Assembly: GCA_016871275.1 (NCBI GenBank)
Contig: VFZG01000003.1
Span: forward strand, 1-64,000
Source of the DNA: Acidimicrobiia bacterium
Lineage (GTDB): Bacteria; Acidobacteriota; Vicinamibacteria; Vicinamibacterales; UBA2999
Reading direction: 5' to 3'
Length of the DNA stretch: 64,000 nt
Shown here: positions 49,754 to 59,194 of the stretch, in pieces
Position numbering within the stretch: position 1 is the first letter of the stretch
Layout: each line of letters starts with the position of its first letter
Notes under the pieces: generated by a model
Database searches by the model: none
What the model was told of the DNA's origin: nothing
What the model saw: only the letters and a program-made list of their open reading frames with translations
Position numbers and translations under genes: made by a program

Positions 49754-50454
49754 GAGCCGAACAGTTTCCTGAGCAGGCCCGGCGCCCTGACGTCGCCGGT
49801 CGCTGCGTTGAGCTCGAGCCGCTGCCCACCGATCGCCTTCGACAGGGCCTCGTCGGCGGTGATGGCGAGCAGCGCGAGGCCCCGAGACTGCGCGGCGCGG
49901 GCCAGATCCGCGCCAAATGCCGCCACTGCTTCGCGCGGGAGGCCCGCCGATGGATGCTCGGCGATCAGCAGCTTCGGCCCGAGCGCCAGCGAACGCGCCA
50001 GCTGCACCCGCATGCCGACGTCCGGCGCCACCGTGCCGGCGGGGAGATCGAACAACGATTCGCTGATGCCAACACTCCGCGCCAGCGCTCCCGCCTGTGG
50101 CACGACGCGCGGATCGATGGGATCGACGTGGAGCGTGAACGACAGCGCGATGTTCTGCAGCACGGAGAACGACCCGACGACAGTCCCTCGCGCGCTGACC
50201 ATGCCGACGCCGTCCAGTGATTGCAGCCACGACTCCACGTCGGCGATCTCGCGCGTGTTCTGTCCAAACAGGGTCACGGTCCCCTCGTCCGGCAGCGTGG
50301 CGCCGGTGATCAGATGCGTCAGCTTCTCAGCCGCCGGCCCGTCGATGCCTCCGACGGCCAGCACCTGCCCGGCGGTGACGCGCAACTGGGCGATCCGCAG
50401 CGGCCGCAGTGCCTGGTAGTCCTTCTTCAGGCCGCTAATCTCAAGCAGGATCAC
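49750..50454 (-). CDS. ABC-type ATPase domain protein with lost catalytic motifs
   Basis: 234 residues from GTG 50454 (GTGA overlap with the PHP gene). The overall ABC layout is clear: MILLEISGLKKDYQALRPL, GQVLAVGG, LPDEGTVTLFGQNT, VLQNIALSF, GMRVQLARSLALGPKLLIAE and a closing LAITADEA. But Walker A reads GGIDGPAAEKLT without the GKS/T, the Walker B Asp and catalytic Glu positions read AEHP, and the H-loop His is absent (ITADEA). ATP hydrolysis is therefore unlikely. No permease gene is in the operon. It may be a regulatory or structural relative of a MlaF/LolD-like ATPase. Confidence 0.7.
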   Translation of the reverse strand: MILLEISGLKKDYQALRPLRIAQLRVTAGQVLAVGGIDGPAAEKLTHLITGATLPDEGTVTLFGQNTREIADVESWLQSLDGVGMVSARGTVVGSFSVLQNIALSFTLHVDPIDPRVVPQAGALARSVGISESLFDLPAGTVAPDVGMRVQLARSLALGPKLLIAEHPSAGLPREAVAAFGADLARAAQSRGLALLAITADEALSKAIGGQRLELNAATGDVRAPGLLRKLFGS

Positions 50455-51287
50455 GAGCCGGCCCGCCGCTCGAGACGAGCGAAATCCTCGGCCGGCAACG
50501 CCACTCTGCCAAAGACGGCGCGATGCGCGCGCTGCGGTTTGGTGTCGTCGCCGTGAAAATCCGAGCCGCCAGTGACCAGCACGCCAAGGCGCGTGGCCAT
50601 TTGCCGATACAACGCCACCTGATCGGGCGCGTGATCCGAGTGATAGACCTCGATGGCATCGAGACCGCGTTCGGCCAGCGGGCCAATGAGAGCGTCCCGC
50701 CTGGTCACGCCGGGATGGGCGAACGACGCCACGCCGCGGGCGTCGTGCACGATCTCGATGACCGCCGCCACGCTCGGTCCCGAGCGAGGCACGAAGGCAG
50801 GGCGACCAATCGCCAGCCATTCATCGAACGCCTCCTGCACGCTGCCCACGTGGCCGGCACGCACCATGGCGCGCGCGATCTGCGGGCGCCCAATCGACGA
50901 CCCTGGACGGGCCGCTGCCGAGCGCAGCAGCGCTTCGGCGTCCACCGCGATGTTCGCTGCCGCCAGCCGCGCGGTAATGTCCGCGGCTCTCGAGACCCGC
51001 AGCTCTCGCTGCTTCACCAGGAACGCCGAGAGCCGTTCGCTCTGTGCGTCCACGAAATAGCCGAGCACGTGCACGTCCCGACCATCTTCGACGGCGGTGA
51101 TCTCGATGCCGGGCACCACGCGAATGCCGGCCGCGCCGGCCAGCGCCGTCACCTCGGCGACCGACGCCACCGTGTCGTGATCGGTCACGCTGATCGTCGT
51201 CAAGCCGGCGGCCTGCGCACGGACGACGAGCTCGGCGGGCGTGAGCCGCCCGTCGGACGCCGTCGTATGCATGTGCAAGTCGATCAC
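50451..51287 (-). CDS. PHP-domain phosphoesterase (RNase AM/YciV-like)
   Basis: 278 residues from GTG 51287. PHP motifs: DLHMHTTASDG at 3-13, ISVTDHDTVASV, VVPGIEIT, SFAHPGVTR and the final GSDFHGDD, which together bind three metals. Characterised members are 3',5'-nucleoside bisphosphate phosphatases or 5'-3' exoribonucleases (RNase AM) that trim rRNA ends. Intact length. First gene of the coupled PHP / ABC-like / HAD unit, with no clear regulatory element in the 57 bases before it. Confidence 0.88.
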   Translation of the reverse strand: MIDLHMHTTASDGRLTPAELVVRAQAAGLTTISVTDHDTVASVAEVTALAGAAGIRVVPGIEITAVEDGRDVHVLGYFVDAQSERLSAFLVKQRELRVSRAADITARLAAANIAVDAEALLRSAAARPGSSIGRPQIARAMVRAGHVGSVQEAFDEWLAIGRPAFVPRSGPSVAAVIEIVHDARGVASFAHPGVTRRDALIGPLAERGLDAIEVYHSDHAPDQVALYRQMATRLGVLVTGGSDFHGDDTKPQRAHRAVFGRVALPAEDFARLERRAGS

Positions 51288-51344
51288 GCTGGGTGATGAT
51301 CCGTCCGGCAGTGCGGCGGCGTCGGGCGTCAGCCGGACCGGCGC

Positions 51345-52334
51345 CTACGCCGAGTGTCTCCGCGGCTTGCTCCTGGCCCGCGACTTGCCGGCCTTCTGCG
51401 GCCTGTGCTTCTTGACCAGCAGGCGGTACTCGCGGATCAGCAACTCGAGGTGCTCGCGCTCCTCTCCGGCGAACTCGAGGAAGATGCGCTTGCCTTCGGA
51501 GTCCTCGAACTTCTCGCCGTAGCGCTTGAAGAAGCGGTGCGAGCCGCGCTCGCAGCGAATGCCGATGCGGTAGGCCTCGAGATCGTCCACGCCGTTGCGG
51601 CGCAACTGCTCGGTGCCGGCCGAGAACAACCCGTTCGCGGCGCCCTTGAAGAACAGGAAGGTCGGCCGCGATTCGAGCCGCGCATCCTGCTTGAGCAGCT
51701 CCTGATAGCGCTTCTCGAGCGTCTTCAGGTGTTGCACTTCCTCGGTGGCGAGCTTGCGGAAGATCTCTCGCGCGCGCGGGTCCGTCACCAGCTTGACGCC
51801 GCGCCCATAGAACTCCATGCCGCTGCGCTCGGTCGCGATCGCGATACGGAGCGCATCCCGGGCGAACAGCAGCTCGGAGTTGACGGGATCCTCAGCGGCC
51901 GTGCCCGACGTGCACGCGTCACAGCTACCGTAGATCTGCACCACCGTCTGCCGGGCCGTGAAGGCGCGGGCCACCGCGACCTCTTCGACCAGCACCTCGA
52001 TGTCGGAACTGAGGAACTCGTACGAGCGGTTGCAGGTCTTGCAGATCAGGTGAAAGTGCCGCGGGTGGCGATAGGAATGCTCGAAGCGGAAGCGGCCATC
52101 GCCGAAGTCCACTTTGCGGGCGATGCCGGCTTCTTCCATCCACTGCAGCGACCGATAGACCGTCGCACGGCTGATGCGGTGGTCTTCGCGCTTGGTGAGC
52201 ACGACCAGATCGTCGGCGCTGAGGTGTCCCTCCTGCTTGAGGAACACGTTGACGATCAGATCGCGCTTGCTGGAGCGCTTCGTGCCTGGCGGCCGGAGCC
52301 GATCGAGATCTGGGATGGCCGCGCTGGAGGCCAT
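51345..52334 (-). CDS. Fusion of a Fur-family repressor with a rubrerythrin/ferritin-like diiron domain
   Basis: 329 residues. Residues about 15-145 are a Fur-type regulator: wing-helix DHRISRATVYRSLQWMEEAG (recognition helix) and HFHLICKTCN with Cys98/Cys101 and Cys138/Cys141 as the structural zinc site; HPRHFHL supplies regulatory ligands. Residues about 150-310 are a ferritin-like four-helix bundle: Glu169, Glu199-xx-His202 (ATEEVQH) and Glu262, Glu292-xx-His295 (GEEREH), the rubrerythrin diiron pattern, without a rubredoxin tail. So one chain joins an iron/peroxide-sensing repressor to a diiron centre. ATG 52334 is the start; the longer frame lies in the next gene's region. The next gene is an A-type Fe-S carrier, then Fe-S fumarase. 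Confidence 0.82.
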   Translation of the reverse strand: MASSAAIPDLDRLRPPGTKRSSKRDLIVNVFLKQEGHLSADDLVVLTKREDHRISRATVYRSLQWMEEAGIARKVDFGDGRFRFEHSYRHPRHFHLICKTCNRSYEFLSSDIEVLVEEVAVARAFTARQTVVQIYGSCDACTSGTAAEDPVNSELLFARDALRIAIATERSGMEFYGRGVKLVTDPRAREIFRKLATEEVQHLKTLEKRYQELLKQDARLESRPTFLFFKGAANGLFSAGTEQLRRNGVDDLEAYRIGIRCERGSHRFFKRYGEKFEDSEGKRIFLEFAGEEREHLELLIREYRLLVKKHRPQKAGKSRARSKPRRHSA

Positions 52335-52356
52335 GTCCGTGCCCGTGCTTTCCTGG

Positions 52357-52728
52357 CTACGCCGAGAAGGATGAACCGCAGCCGCAGGTGGACGTGGCGT
52401 TGGGATTCTTGATGGTGAATCCGCCGCCGGTAATCGTGTCCACGAAGTCGACTTCCGCGCCGCGCAGGTAGCTGATGCTGACCGGGTCCACGAACAACCG
52501 CACGCCATTCGACTCGAACAACTGGTCGCCGACGCCGCCCGATTCCTCGATCATCAGGCCGTACTGAAAGCCCGAGCAACCGCCACCCTGCACGAACACA
52601 CGCAGGCCGCTCTCGGTCTTGCCCTCTTCCGCGAGCAGCTCACGAATCTTGCCCGCGGCGGCCTCGGTCACGTTGATGAAGCTTTCGGCCACAGCCGGCG
52701 CATCCGGCGTCATCGTTTGAGTTTCCAT
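52357..52728 (-). CDS. erpA: A-type iron-sulfur carrier (ErpA/IscA/HesB family)
   Basis: 123 residues. The three cluster-binding cysteines are Cys51 (GGGCSGFQY), Cys115 and Cys117 (STCGCGSSF), all in place; [17 protein letters not shown] and [10 protein letters not shown] are family hallmarks. Cytoplasmic; passes 2Fe-2S or 4Fe-4S clusters to apoproteins. It lies 39 bases downstream of the Fe-S fumarase and 22 bases before the Fur-ferritin gene, all on one strand, suggesting one iron-controlled operon with fumarase as first gene. Whether it is ErpA or IscA/SufA cannot be told from the sequence. Confidence 0.9.
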   Translation of the reverse strand: METQTMTPDAPAVAESFINVTEAAAGKIRELLAEEGKTESGLRVFVQGGGCSGFQYGLMIEESGGVGDQLFESNGVRLFVDPVSISYLRGAEVDFVDTITGGGFTIKNPNATSTCGCGSSFSA

Positions 52729-52767
52729 AGTTTCCTATTTTACTGCCAAAGCCTGCTCTTCGAAGCT

Positions 52768-54282
<1,515 letters not shown>

Positions 54283-54369
54283 AGCCCATCAGTGTAGCCC
54301 GTCGAGTTGTTTATCGATCGGACTCAGCCCGATCCGCTGATTTGCGGCGCGGACATGCAGACACGCTGC

Positions 54370-55080
54370 CTACCTCCCGAATATCAGGAAATACTGATAC
54401 TGCAGGAAGGGCTCCTGGCGAATCAGCCGGAGCCCGGCTTTCTTCGCGTCGTTGACGACGACGTCGGGGCTGACGCGTTCTTCGGGCGCGGGACCGGGAC
54501 CGGTGCCCTCGAGCCGGAAGTCGACGATGCCGAGGCGGCCCTGCGGCTTCAACGCCTTCGCCAGGTTCGCGAGCATCGACACGCGATCCTCGACCTCGAC
54601 CTCGTGATATGCATCGACCATCAACGCCGCATCGATGGAGCCCGCCGGCAGGCGTGGATCGTTTGTCAACCCGAGCACTGGTTTGACGTTGGTGAAGCCC
54701 TCGCGGCCGACCCGGCGGGAGATGGCGTTGATCATCTCCTTCTGCACGTCCTGGGCGTAGACCAGGCCCTGGGGTCCGACGCGGCGTGCGAGGCGGATGG
54801 TGAACCAGCCGCTGCCGGCGCCGATGTCGGCAACCACCGACGCGTCGGCAATGCCCATCGCGTCCATGATCTGATCGGGCCGCTGCCACAGGTCGCGATC
54901 GGGCGCGTCGAGCAGGCCGAGATCGGAGGGCGGGAACAGGCGGGCCACGTGCCCGCCCTGCTGTTGAGATTGCGCGTGAGGTAATGCGACGAGGATCGTG
55001 ACGACAAGGCCGACCCCCACAAGAGCCTGCCTCGCCGAAGCGCTGGCCCGAAGGCGGGTCAGTGCCTCAGGAACTTCCAT
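54370..55080 (-). CDS. Methyltransferase domain protein with N-terminal signal/membrane segment
   Basis: About 237 residues (ATG 55080; 55098 also in frame). Residues about 15-38 are a signal peptide or anchor (LVGVGLVVTILVALPHAQSQ). Then a class I SAM methyltransferase domain: motif I VVADIGAGSGWFTIRLA, ARRVGPQGLVYAQDV (motif II), DAALMVDAYHEV (motif IV) and LKPQGRLGIVDF. Exported methyltransferase-like proteins are peculiar because SAM is not available outside the cytoplasm; an N-terminally anchored, cytoplasm-facing enzyme is the alternative. It overlaps the bioY end by about 20 bases. Confidence 0.75.
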   Translation of the reverse strand: MEVPEALTRLRASASARQALVGVGLVVTILVALPHAQSQQQGGHVARLFPPSDLGLLDAPDRDLWQRPDQIMDAMGIADASVVADIGAGSGWFTIRLARRVGPQGLVYAQDVQKEMINAISRRVGREGFTNVKPVLGLTNDPRLPAGSIDAALMVDAYHEVEVEDRVSMLANLAKALKPQGRLGIVDFRLEGTGPGPAPEERVSPDVVVNDAKKAGLRLIRQEPFLQYQYFLIFGR

Positions 55081-55667
55081 GCGGTCGGCAGTACGCATCC
55101 CGCCGCGACGACCTTGATGATGTCAATCACGACGAACGGATAAAATCCCGCGGCGAGCGCCGCCGGCACGCCGATGGCACGCGAGATCCACGCCACGCCG
55201 CCACACAGGATGATCGCCAGGCCTGCCGTCATTGCCAGGATCGACGTGAGATAGCGGCGATCCATGCCACGCTCGGCGAGCCAGCCGGTCACCAATGCCG
55301 CCACCGGATACGCCATCAGGTAGCCGCCGGTCGGTCCGAACAGCCGGCCGAGGCCCTGCGGCAGCTCGGGCGCATGCGCAAACACCGGCAGCCCGGCAAT
55401 GCCGGCCATAAGATACAGCAGCTGGCTGGTCGCGCCGAGGCGCGAGCCGAGTGCCGCGCCGCCAATCAACACGGTGATGTCGGCGGTGCTGAAGGGCACG
55501 GGCGTGAACGGCAGCGGAAAGCTGATCTGCGCTGCCGCGGCGGTCGCCACGGTCACAAACAGCACCGACAGCAGTTGCACGCCGGTCCAGGCGGTGGCGG
55601 ACGCAGCCCGCATGCTGACCTGATCGAGAATCGTGGATGCATGCGACACGAAGGGTCGAGATGTCAT
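55059..55667 (-). CDS. bioY: Biotin transporter S-component BioY
   Basis: 202 residues with about six membrane helices. BioY features are LPFTPVPFSTADITVLIGGAALG (the conserved P-V-P-x-T/S loop), GPTGGYLMAYPVAALVTG and the C-terminal GFYPFVVIDIIKVVAAG. As the S-component of an ECF system it binds biotin and uses an EcfAAT module, not seen in this window. The ATG chosen (55667) would overlap the ThiD start on the other strand (CATG); an internal start is possible. No biotin-repressor site was recognised. Confidence 0.88.
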   Translation of the reverse strand: MTSRPFVSHASTILDQVSMRAASATAWTGVQLLSVLFVTVATAAAAQISFPLPFTPVPFSTADITVLIGGAALGSRLGATSQLLYLMAGIAGLPVFAHAPELPQGLGRLFGPTGGYLMAYPVAALVTGWLAERGMDRRYLTSILAMTAGLAIILCGGVAWISRAIGVPAALAAGFYPFVVIDIIKVVAAGCVLPTAWKFLRH

Positions 55668-56499
55668 GGGTGAGAATTCTACCGGCCTGCCCGGAGCAAA
55701 GTCGAGGGGCTTGGCCACCGCGCTGACCATCGCAGGGTCCGACTCAGGCGGCGGCGCCGGGATTCAGGCCGATCTCAAGACCTTCGCCGCGCACGGTGTC
55801 TACGGCACCTCGGCCATCACGGCGCTGACCGCGCAGAACACCGTCGGCGTCAGCGGCGTGCATACCGCGCCGGACGAGTTCGTGGCGGCGCAGATTGACA
55901 CGGTGGTCTCCGACCTCGGGTGCGATGCGGTCAAGACCGGCATGCTCGCCAACGCGATGATCGTCGAAGCGGTCGCGGCCGCCGTTGAATCGTTGGACCT
56001 GCCCAACCTGGTCGTCGATCCGGTGATGGTGGCGAAGAGCGGCGATCACCTGCTCGATGAACAGGCCGTTCACGCACTGCGCTGGGTCCTGCTGCGGCTG
56101 GCGCGGGTCGTCACGCCCAACATCCCCGAAGCGGAAGTGCTGGCGAAGATGTCGATTGCCTCGCGCGGCGACATGAAGGAAGCGGCGCGGCGCATTGCGA
56201 TGCTGAAGCCGGCGGCGGTGGTGATCAAGGGGGGCCACCTCGCGGGTCCCGAGGTGATCGACGTACTCTACGAGGGCGGGGAATTTCACGAATGGGTCGG
56301 CCCGCGCATCGAAGGTCCCAACACGCATGGCACCGGCTGCACGTTCGCCGCCGCGATCGCGGCGCAGCTGGCGAAGGGCGCGTCGTTGACGGAAGCGGTG
56401 CCGGCGGCCAAAGCGTACGTCGAGGGTGCCATGCGGCACGGTCTACCCCTTGGCCAGGGGCATCGTCCGCTCAATCACTTCTGGCGCGGCATATACTGA
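55666..56499 (+). CDS. thiD: Hydroxymethylpyrimidine kinase/phosphomethylpyrimidine kinase
   Basis: 277 residues. ThiD signature TIAGSDSGGGAGIQADLKTF (about 25-44), GTSAITALTAQNTVGVSGVH, VVDPVMVAKSG, TPNIPEAE and the late GTGCTFAAAIAAQLAKG with the catalytic Asp/Gly-Thr-Gly region. Phosphorylates hydroxymethylpyrimidine twice for thiamine. Start ATG 55666 overlaps that of divergent bioY; TTG at 55711 (LATALTIAG) is an alternative that avoids the overlap. moaE follows after 6 bases. Confidence 0.88.
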   Translation: MGENSTGLPGAKSRGLATALTIAGSDSGGGAGIQADLKTFAAHGVYGTSAITALTAQNTVGVSGVHTAPDEFVAAQIDTVVSDLGCDAVKTGMLANAMIVEAVAAAVESLDLPNLVVDPVMVAKSGDHLLDEQAVHALRWVLLRLARVVTPNIPEAEVLAKMSIASRGDMKEAARRIAMLKPAAVVIKGGHLAGPEVIDVLYEGGEFHEWVGPRIEGPNTHGTGCTFAAAIAAQLAKGASLTEAVPAAKAYVEGAMRHGLPLGQGHRPLNHFWRGIY

Positions 56500-56505
56500 G
56501 GTGTT

Positions 56506-56976
56506 GTGAACCTCACGGCCATCACCACCGCGCCGCTCAATCAGCAAGCGGTTGCCGCGTCACTCGACACCGCCGGCATTGGCGCGGTGTCGGTGTTCCT
56601 GGGCCTGGTGCGCGATCGCAACCAGGGCCGCAGGGTGCTGCATCTCGAATACGAGGCCTACGAGCCACTGGCGCTCCGCGGCCTCGATCTCATCGTCGCC
56701 GAGGCGCGCGAGCAGTGGCCGGCCGTTCGGCTGGCGATTCACCATCGCATTGGCCGGATGGCAATCGGCGACGCGAGCGTGGTGATTGCTGCGGCCTCGC
56801 CGCATCGCGCCGATGCGTTCGCGGCCAGCCGGTACGCCATCGAGCGCATCAAGCAGATCGTGCCGATCTGGAAGCGTGAATATTTCGAAGGCGGCGACGT
56901 GTGGATCGAAGGCGCCACCGCCGATCCCGACAACGCCGGGGCGCGCGAACAGGCGCTGCGCATCGCATGCGCGTGA
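56506..56976 (+). CDS. moaE: Molybdopterin synthase catalytic subunit MoaE
   Basis: 156 residues from GTG 56506. Hallmarks are GAVSVFLGLVRD, LEYEAYEPLALR, IHHRIGRMAIGDASVVIAA and the active-site lysines in KQIVPIWKREYFEGGDVW. Transfers sulfur from MoaD thiocarboxylate to precursor Z (cPMP) to make molybdopterin. moaD overlaps its end by 10 bases, in the reverse of the common moaD-moaE order. Confidence 0.92.
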   Translation: MNLTAITTAPLNQQAVAASLDTAGIGAVSVFLGLVRDRNQGRRVLHLEYEAYEPLALRGLDLIVAEAREQWPAVRLAIHHRIGRMAIGDASVVIAAASPHRADAFAASRYAIERIKQIVPIWKREYFEGGDVWIEGATADPDNAGAREQALRIACA

Positions 56977-57212
56977 CCGTGCGGCTGTTCGCCCGGCTGC
57001 GCGACATCGCCGGCGCCGGCGAGTTGCAGCGCGACCTGCCGGCCGGCGCCAGCGTCCACACGGTGTGGCGGTCGATGGTGTCCGACTTCCCCGAGTTGTC
57101 GGCCTACGAGTCATCGATCTCGTGCGCCGTCAACGCCGATTACTCGCGATTCACCGCCGCCGTCGCCGACGGCGACGAGATCGCCTTTCTCCCGCCGGTC
57201 TCCGGCGGTTAA
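56967..57212 (+). CDS. moaD: Molybdopterin synthase sulfur-carrier subunit MoaD
   Basis: 81 residues from ATG 56967: beta-grasp fold with VTVRLFARLRDIAGAGELQRDLPAGAS, AVNADYSRFTAAVADGDEIAFLPPVSGG. The C-terminal Gly-Gly is the thiocarboxylated end that inserts into MoaE. It begins inside moaE. The stop is followed directly by six 7-bp repeats and prfA. Confidence 0.92.
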   Translation: MRVTVRLFARLRDIAGAGELQRDLPAGASVHTVWRSMVSDFPELSAYESSISCAVNADYSRFTAAVADGDEIAFLPPVSGG

Positions 57213-57254
57213 GCCCGCAGCGCGCAGCCCGCAGCCCGTAGCCCGTAGCCCGAT
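57213..57254. repeat. Six 7-bp tandem repeats before prfA
   Basis: Units GCCCGCA, GCGCGCA, GCCCGCA, GCCCGTA, GCCCGTA, GCCCGAT occupy every base between the moaD stop and the prfA ATG, leaving no Shine-Dalgarno sequence. Confidence 0.8.
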
Positions 57255-58328
57255 ATGTTTGACAAGCTCGCATCCATCGAAGGCAAGTACGAAGAACTGA
57301 TGGCCTCGCTCGGCACCTCCCAGGTGCAAAGCGATCCGAGTGAGTTTCGTAAGCAGTCGAAAGCGCTCGCGGAACTCGAGGCGCTGGTACAGACATACCG
57401 CGCCTTCAAGGGTGTCCAGGGCGAGATTGCCAGCGCCGAGGAATTGATCAAGGGCGGCGACCCCGAAATGCGCGATCTCGCGCTCGAGGAGCTCAACGAT
57501 CTCAACATCCGCAGGGAGCGCCTCGCGGACGAGCTCAAGCTGTTGCTGGTCCCAAAGGATCCCAACGACGAGCGCAACGTGATGCTCGAAATCCGCGCCG
57601 GCACCGGCGGCGAAGAAGCGGCGCTGTTTGCATCGGACCTGTTCCGCTGCTACACGCGATTCGCGGAGCGGCAGCGCTGGAAGGTCGACGTCATGTCGCT
57701 CAGCGAAGCCGGCCAGGGCGGCGTCAAGGACGTGGTCGTGAGCATCGAGGGCCGCGGCGCATACAGCCGGTTGAAGTACGAAAGCGGCGTGCACCGCGTG
57801 CAGCGCGTGCCGGCCACCGAAGCGAGCGGGCGCATTCACACCTCTGCCGCCACGGTTGCGGTGCTGCCGGAAGCCGACGAAATCGACATCCAGGTCCACG
57901 ACAAGGACATTCGCATCGACACGTTCTGCTCCAGCGGTCCGGGCGGCCAGAGCGTCAACACCACCTACTCCGCCGTGCGCATCACCCACATCCCCACCGG
58001 CATCGTCGTCTCGCAACAGGACGAGAAGTCGCAGGTCAAAAACCGCGCCAAGGCGATGAAGGTCCTGCGCACCCGGCTGTACGAAGCCGAATTGCAGAAA
58101 CAGAACGAGGCCATCGCCCGGGAGCGCAAGGGCCAGGTCGGCACCGGGGACCGCTCGGAAAAGATTCGCACCTACAATTTTCCGCAGAGCCGGGTCACCG
58201 ATCACCGCATCAACTTCACGACGCACCAGCTGCAGAGCGTGCTGGACGGCAACCTGGACGAGTTGGTTGGGGCCTTGACGACCTACTACACAGCAGAGAA
58301 ACTGCGCGAGGTCACCGAAGCCAAGTGA
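57255..58328 (+). CDS. prfA: Peptide chain release factor 1
   Basis: 357 residues. The peptidyl-hydrolysis motif GGQ is near residue 231 (SSGPGGQSVNTTYSAVR); the anticodon-mimic tripeptide PAT is in VQRVPATEAS, which recognises UAA and UAG. TGGEEAALFASDL is a further RF1 hallmark. Its stop overlaps prmC as GTGA, the usual RF1-methylase arrangement. The start lacks a Shine-Dalgarno because of the 7-bp repeats immediately before it; reinitiation from moaD is unlikely at a 42-base distance. Confidence 0.95.
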   Translation: MFDKLASIEGKYEELMASLGTSQVQSDPSEFRKQSKALAELEALVQTYRAFKGVQGEIASAEELIKGGDPEMRDLALEELNDLNIRRERLADELKLLLVPKDPNDERNVMLEIRAGTGGEEAALFASDLFRCYTRFAERQRWKVDVMSLSEAGQGGVKDVVVSIEGRGAYSRLKYESGVHRVQRVPATEASGRIHTSAATVAVLPEADEIDIQVHDKDIRIDTFCSSGPGGQSVNTTYSAVRITHIPTGIVVSQQDEKSQVKNRAKAMKVLRTRLYEAELQKQNEAIARERKGQVGTGDRSEKIRTYNFPQSRVTDHRINFTTHQLQSVLDGNLDELVGALTTYYTAEKLREVTEAK

Positions 58329-59194
58329 ACCTGCGCCAGAAGATCAACGCGGCCCGGACCCGCCTGGTGGCGGCCGGCATCGAGAACGGTGAAGCCGGCC
58401 GGGATGCGAACCTGCTCGCCCGTCACCTGCTCGGCTGGGATCGCGCCCGGCTGATGACCCGCGAAACGGACGACGCCACCGACCCGTTCATTGCCGGCTA
58501 CGACCGGCTGATCGAGCGCCGCGCGCGGCGCGAGCCGGTTGGCTACATCCGCGGCGAGCAGGAATTCTGGAGTCACGACTACGCGGTGAACCGCTCGGTG
58601 CTGATCCCGCGGCCGGAAACGGAGCTGATCGTCGAAGAGCTCCTGTCGTTCATGCCCGACAACCTGCCGGCCCGCAAGGCCCGGGTGGCGGACATCGGCA
58701 CCGGCAGCGGATGCCTTGCGATCGCGGCGGCCGCGGAGTGTCCGCTGATCGAGGTCATCGCGACGGATGTTTCGAAGGCCGCGCTCGACGTGGCGCGCGG
58801 CAACGCCAGGCGCTACGGCGTCGAGCATCGCATTACGTTCGTGGAGGCGGCCTACGTGCCGACCTCAATGGGGCCGTTCGACTTCATCCTGTCGAACCCG
58901 CCCTACGTCACCACCTCCGAGTACCAGGACCTCGCACCGGAAGTGCGCGACTACGAGCCCGCCCACGCGTTGGTTGCCGGCGACGACGGCCTGCGCGACA
59001 TCCGGCAGATTATCGACATCGCATCGACCAGCCTGGCGCCGGGTGGCATCGCGCTGATCGAAATTGGGCACCACCATGCAGAGCCGGTCACCGCACTGGT
59101 AAAAGGCGTCCGGCAGCTGACGCTGAAGCGCATCAGCCTCGACTTGCAGCGCATCCCGCGCGTCGCCGTCATTGAGCGGAAGATCGTCGAGTGA
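58325..59194 (+). CDS. prmC: Release factor glutamine methyltransferase
   Basis: 289 residues from GTG 58325. N-terminal helical recognition domain to about 75 (ARHLLGWDRARLMTRE), then YIRGEQEFW and LIPRPETELIVEE, motif I VADIGTGSGCLAIAAA and the catalytic NPPYV near residue 191. Methylates the glutamine of the GGQ motif in release factors. Coupled to prfA; the HIT gene follows with a one-base overlap. Confidence 0.95.
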   Translation: MNLRQKINAARTRLVAAGIENGEAGRDANLLARHLLGWDRARLMTRETDDATDPFIAGYDRLIERRARREPVGYIRGEQEFWSHDYAVNRSVLIPRPETELIVEELLSFMPDNLPARKARVADIGTGSGCLAIAAAAECPLIEVIATDVSKAALDVARGNARRYGVEHRITFVEAAYVPTSMGPFDFILSNPPYVTTSEYQDLAPEVRDYEPAHALVAGDDGLRDIRQIIDIASTSLAPGGIALIEIGHHHAEPVTALVKGVRQLTLKRISLDLQRIPRVAVIERKIVE

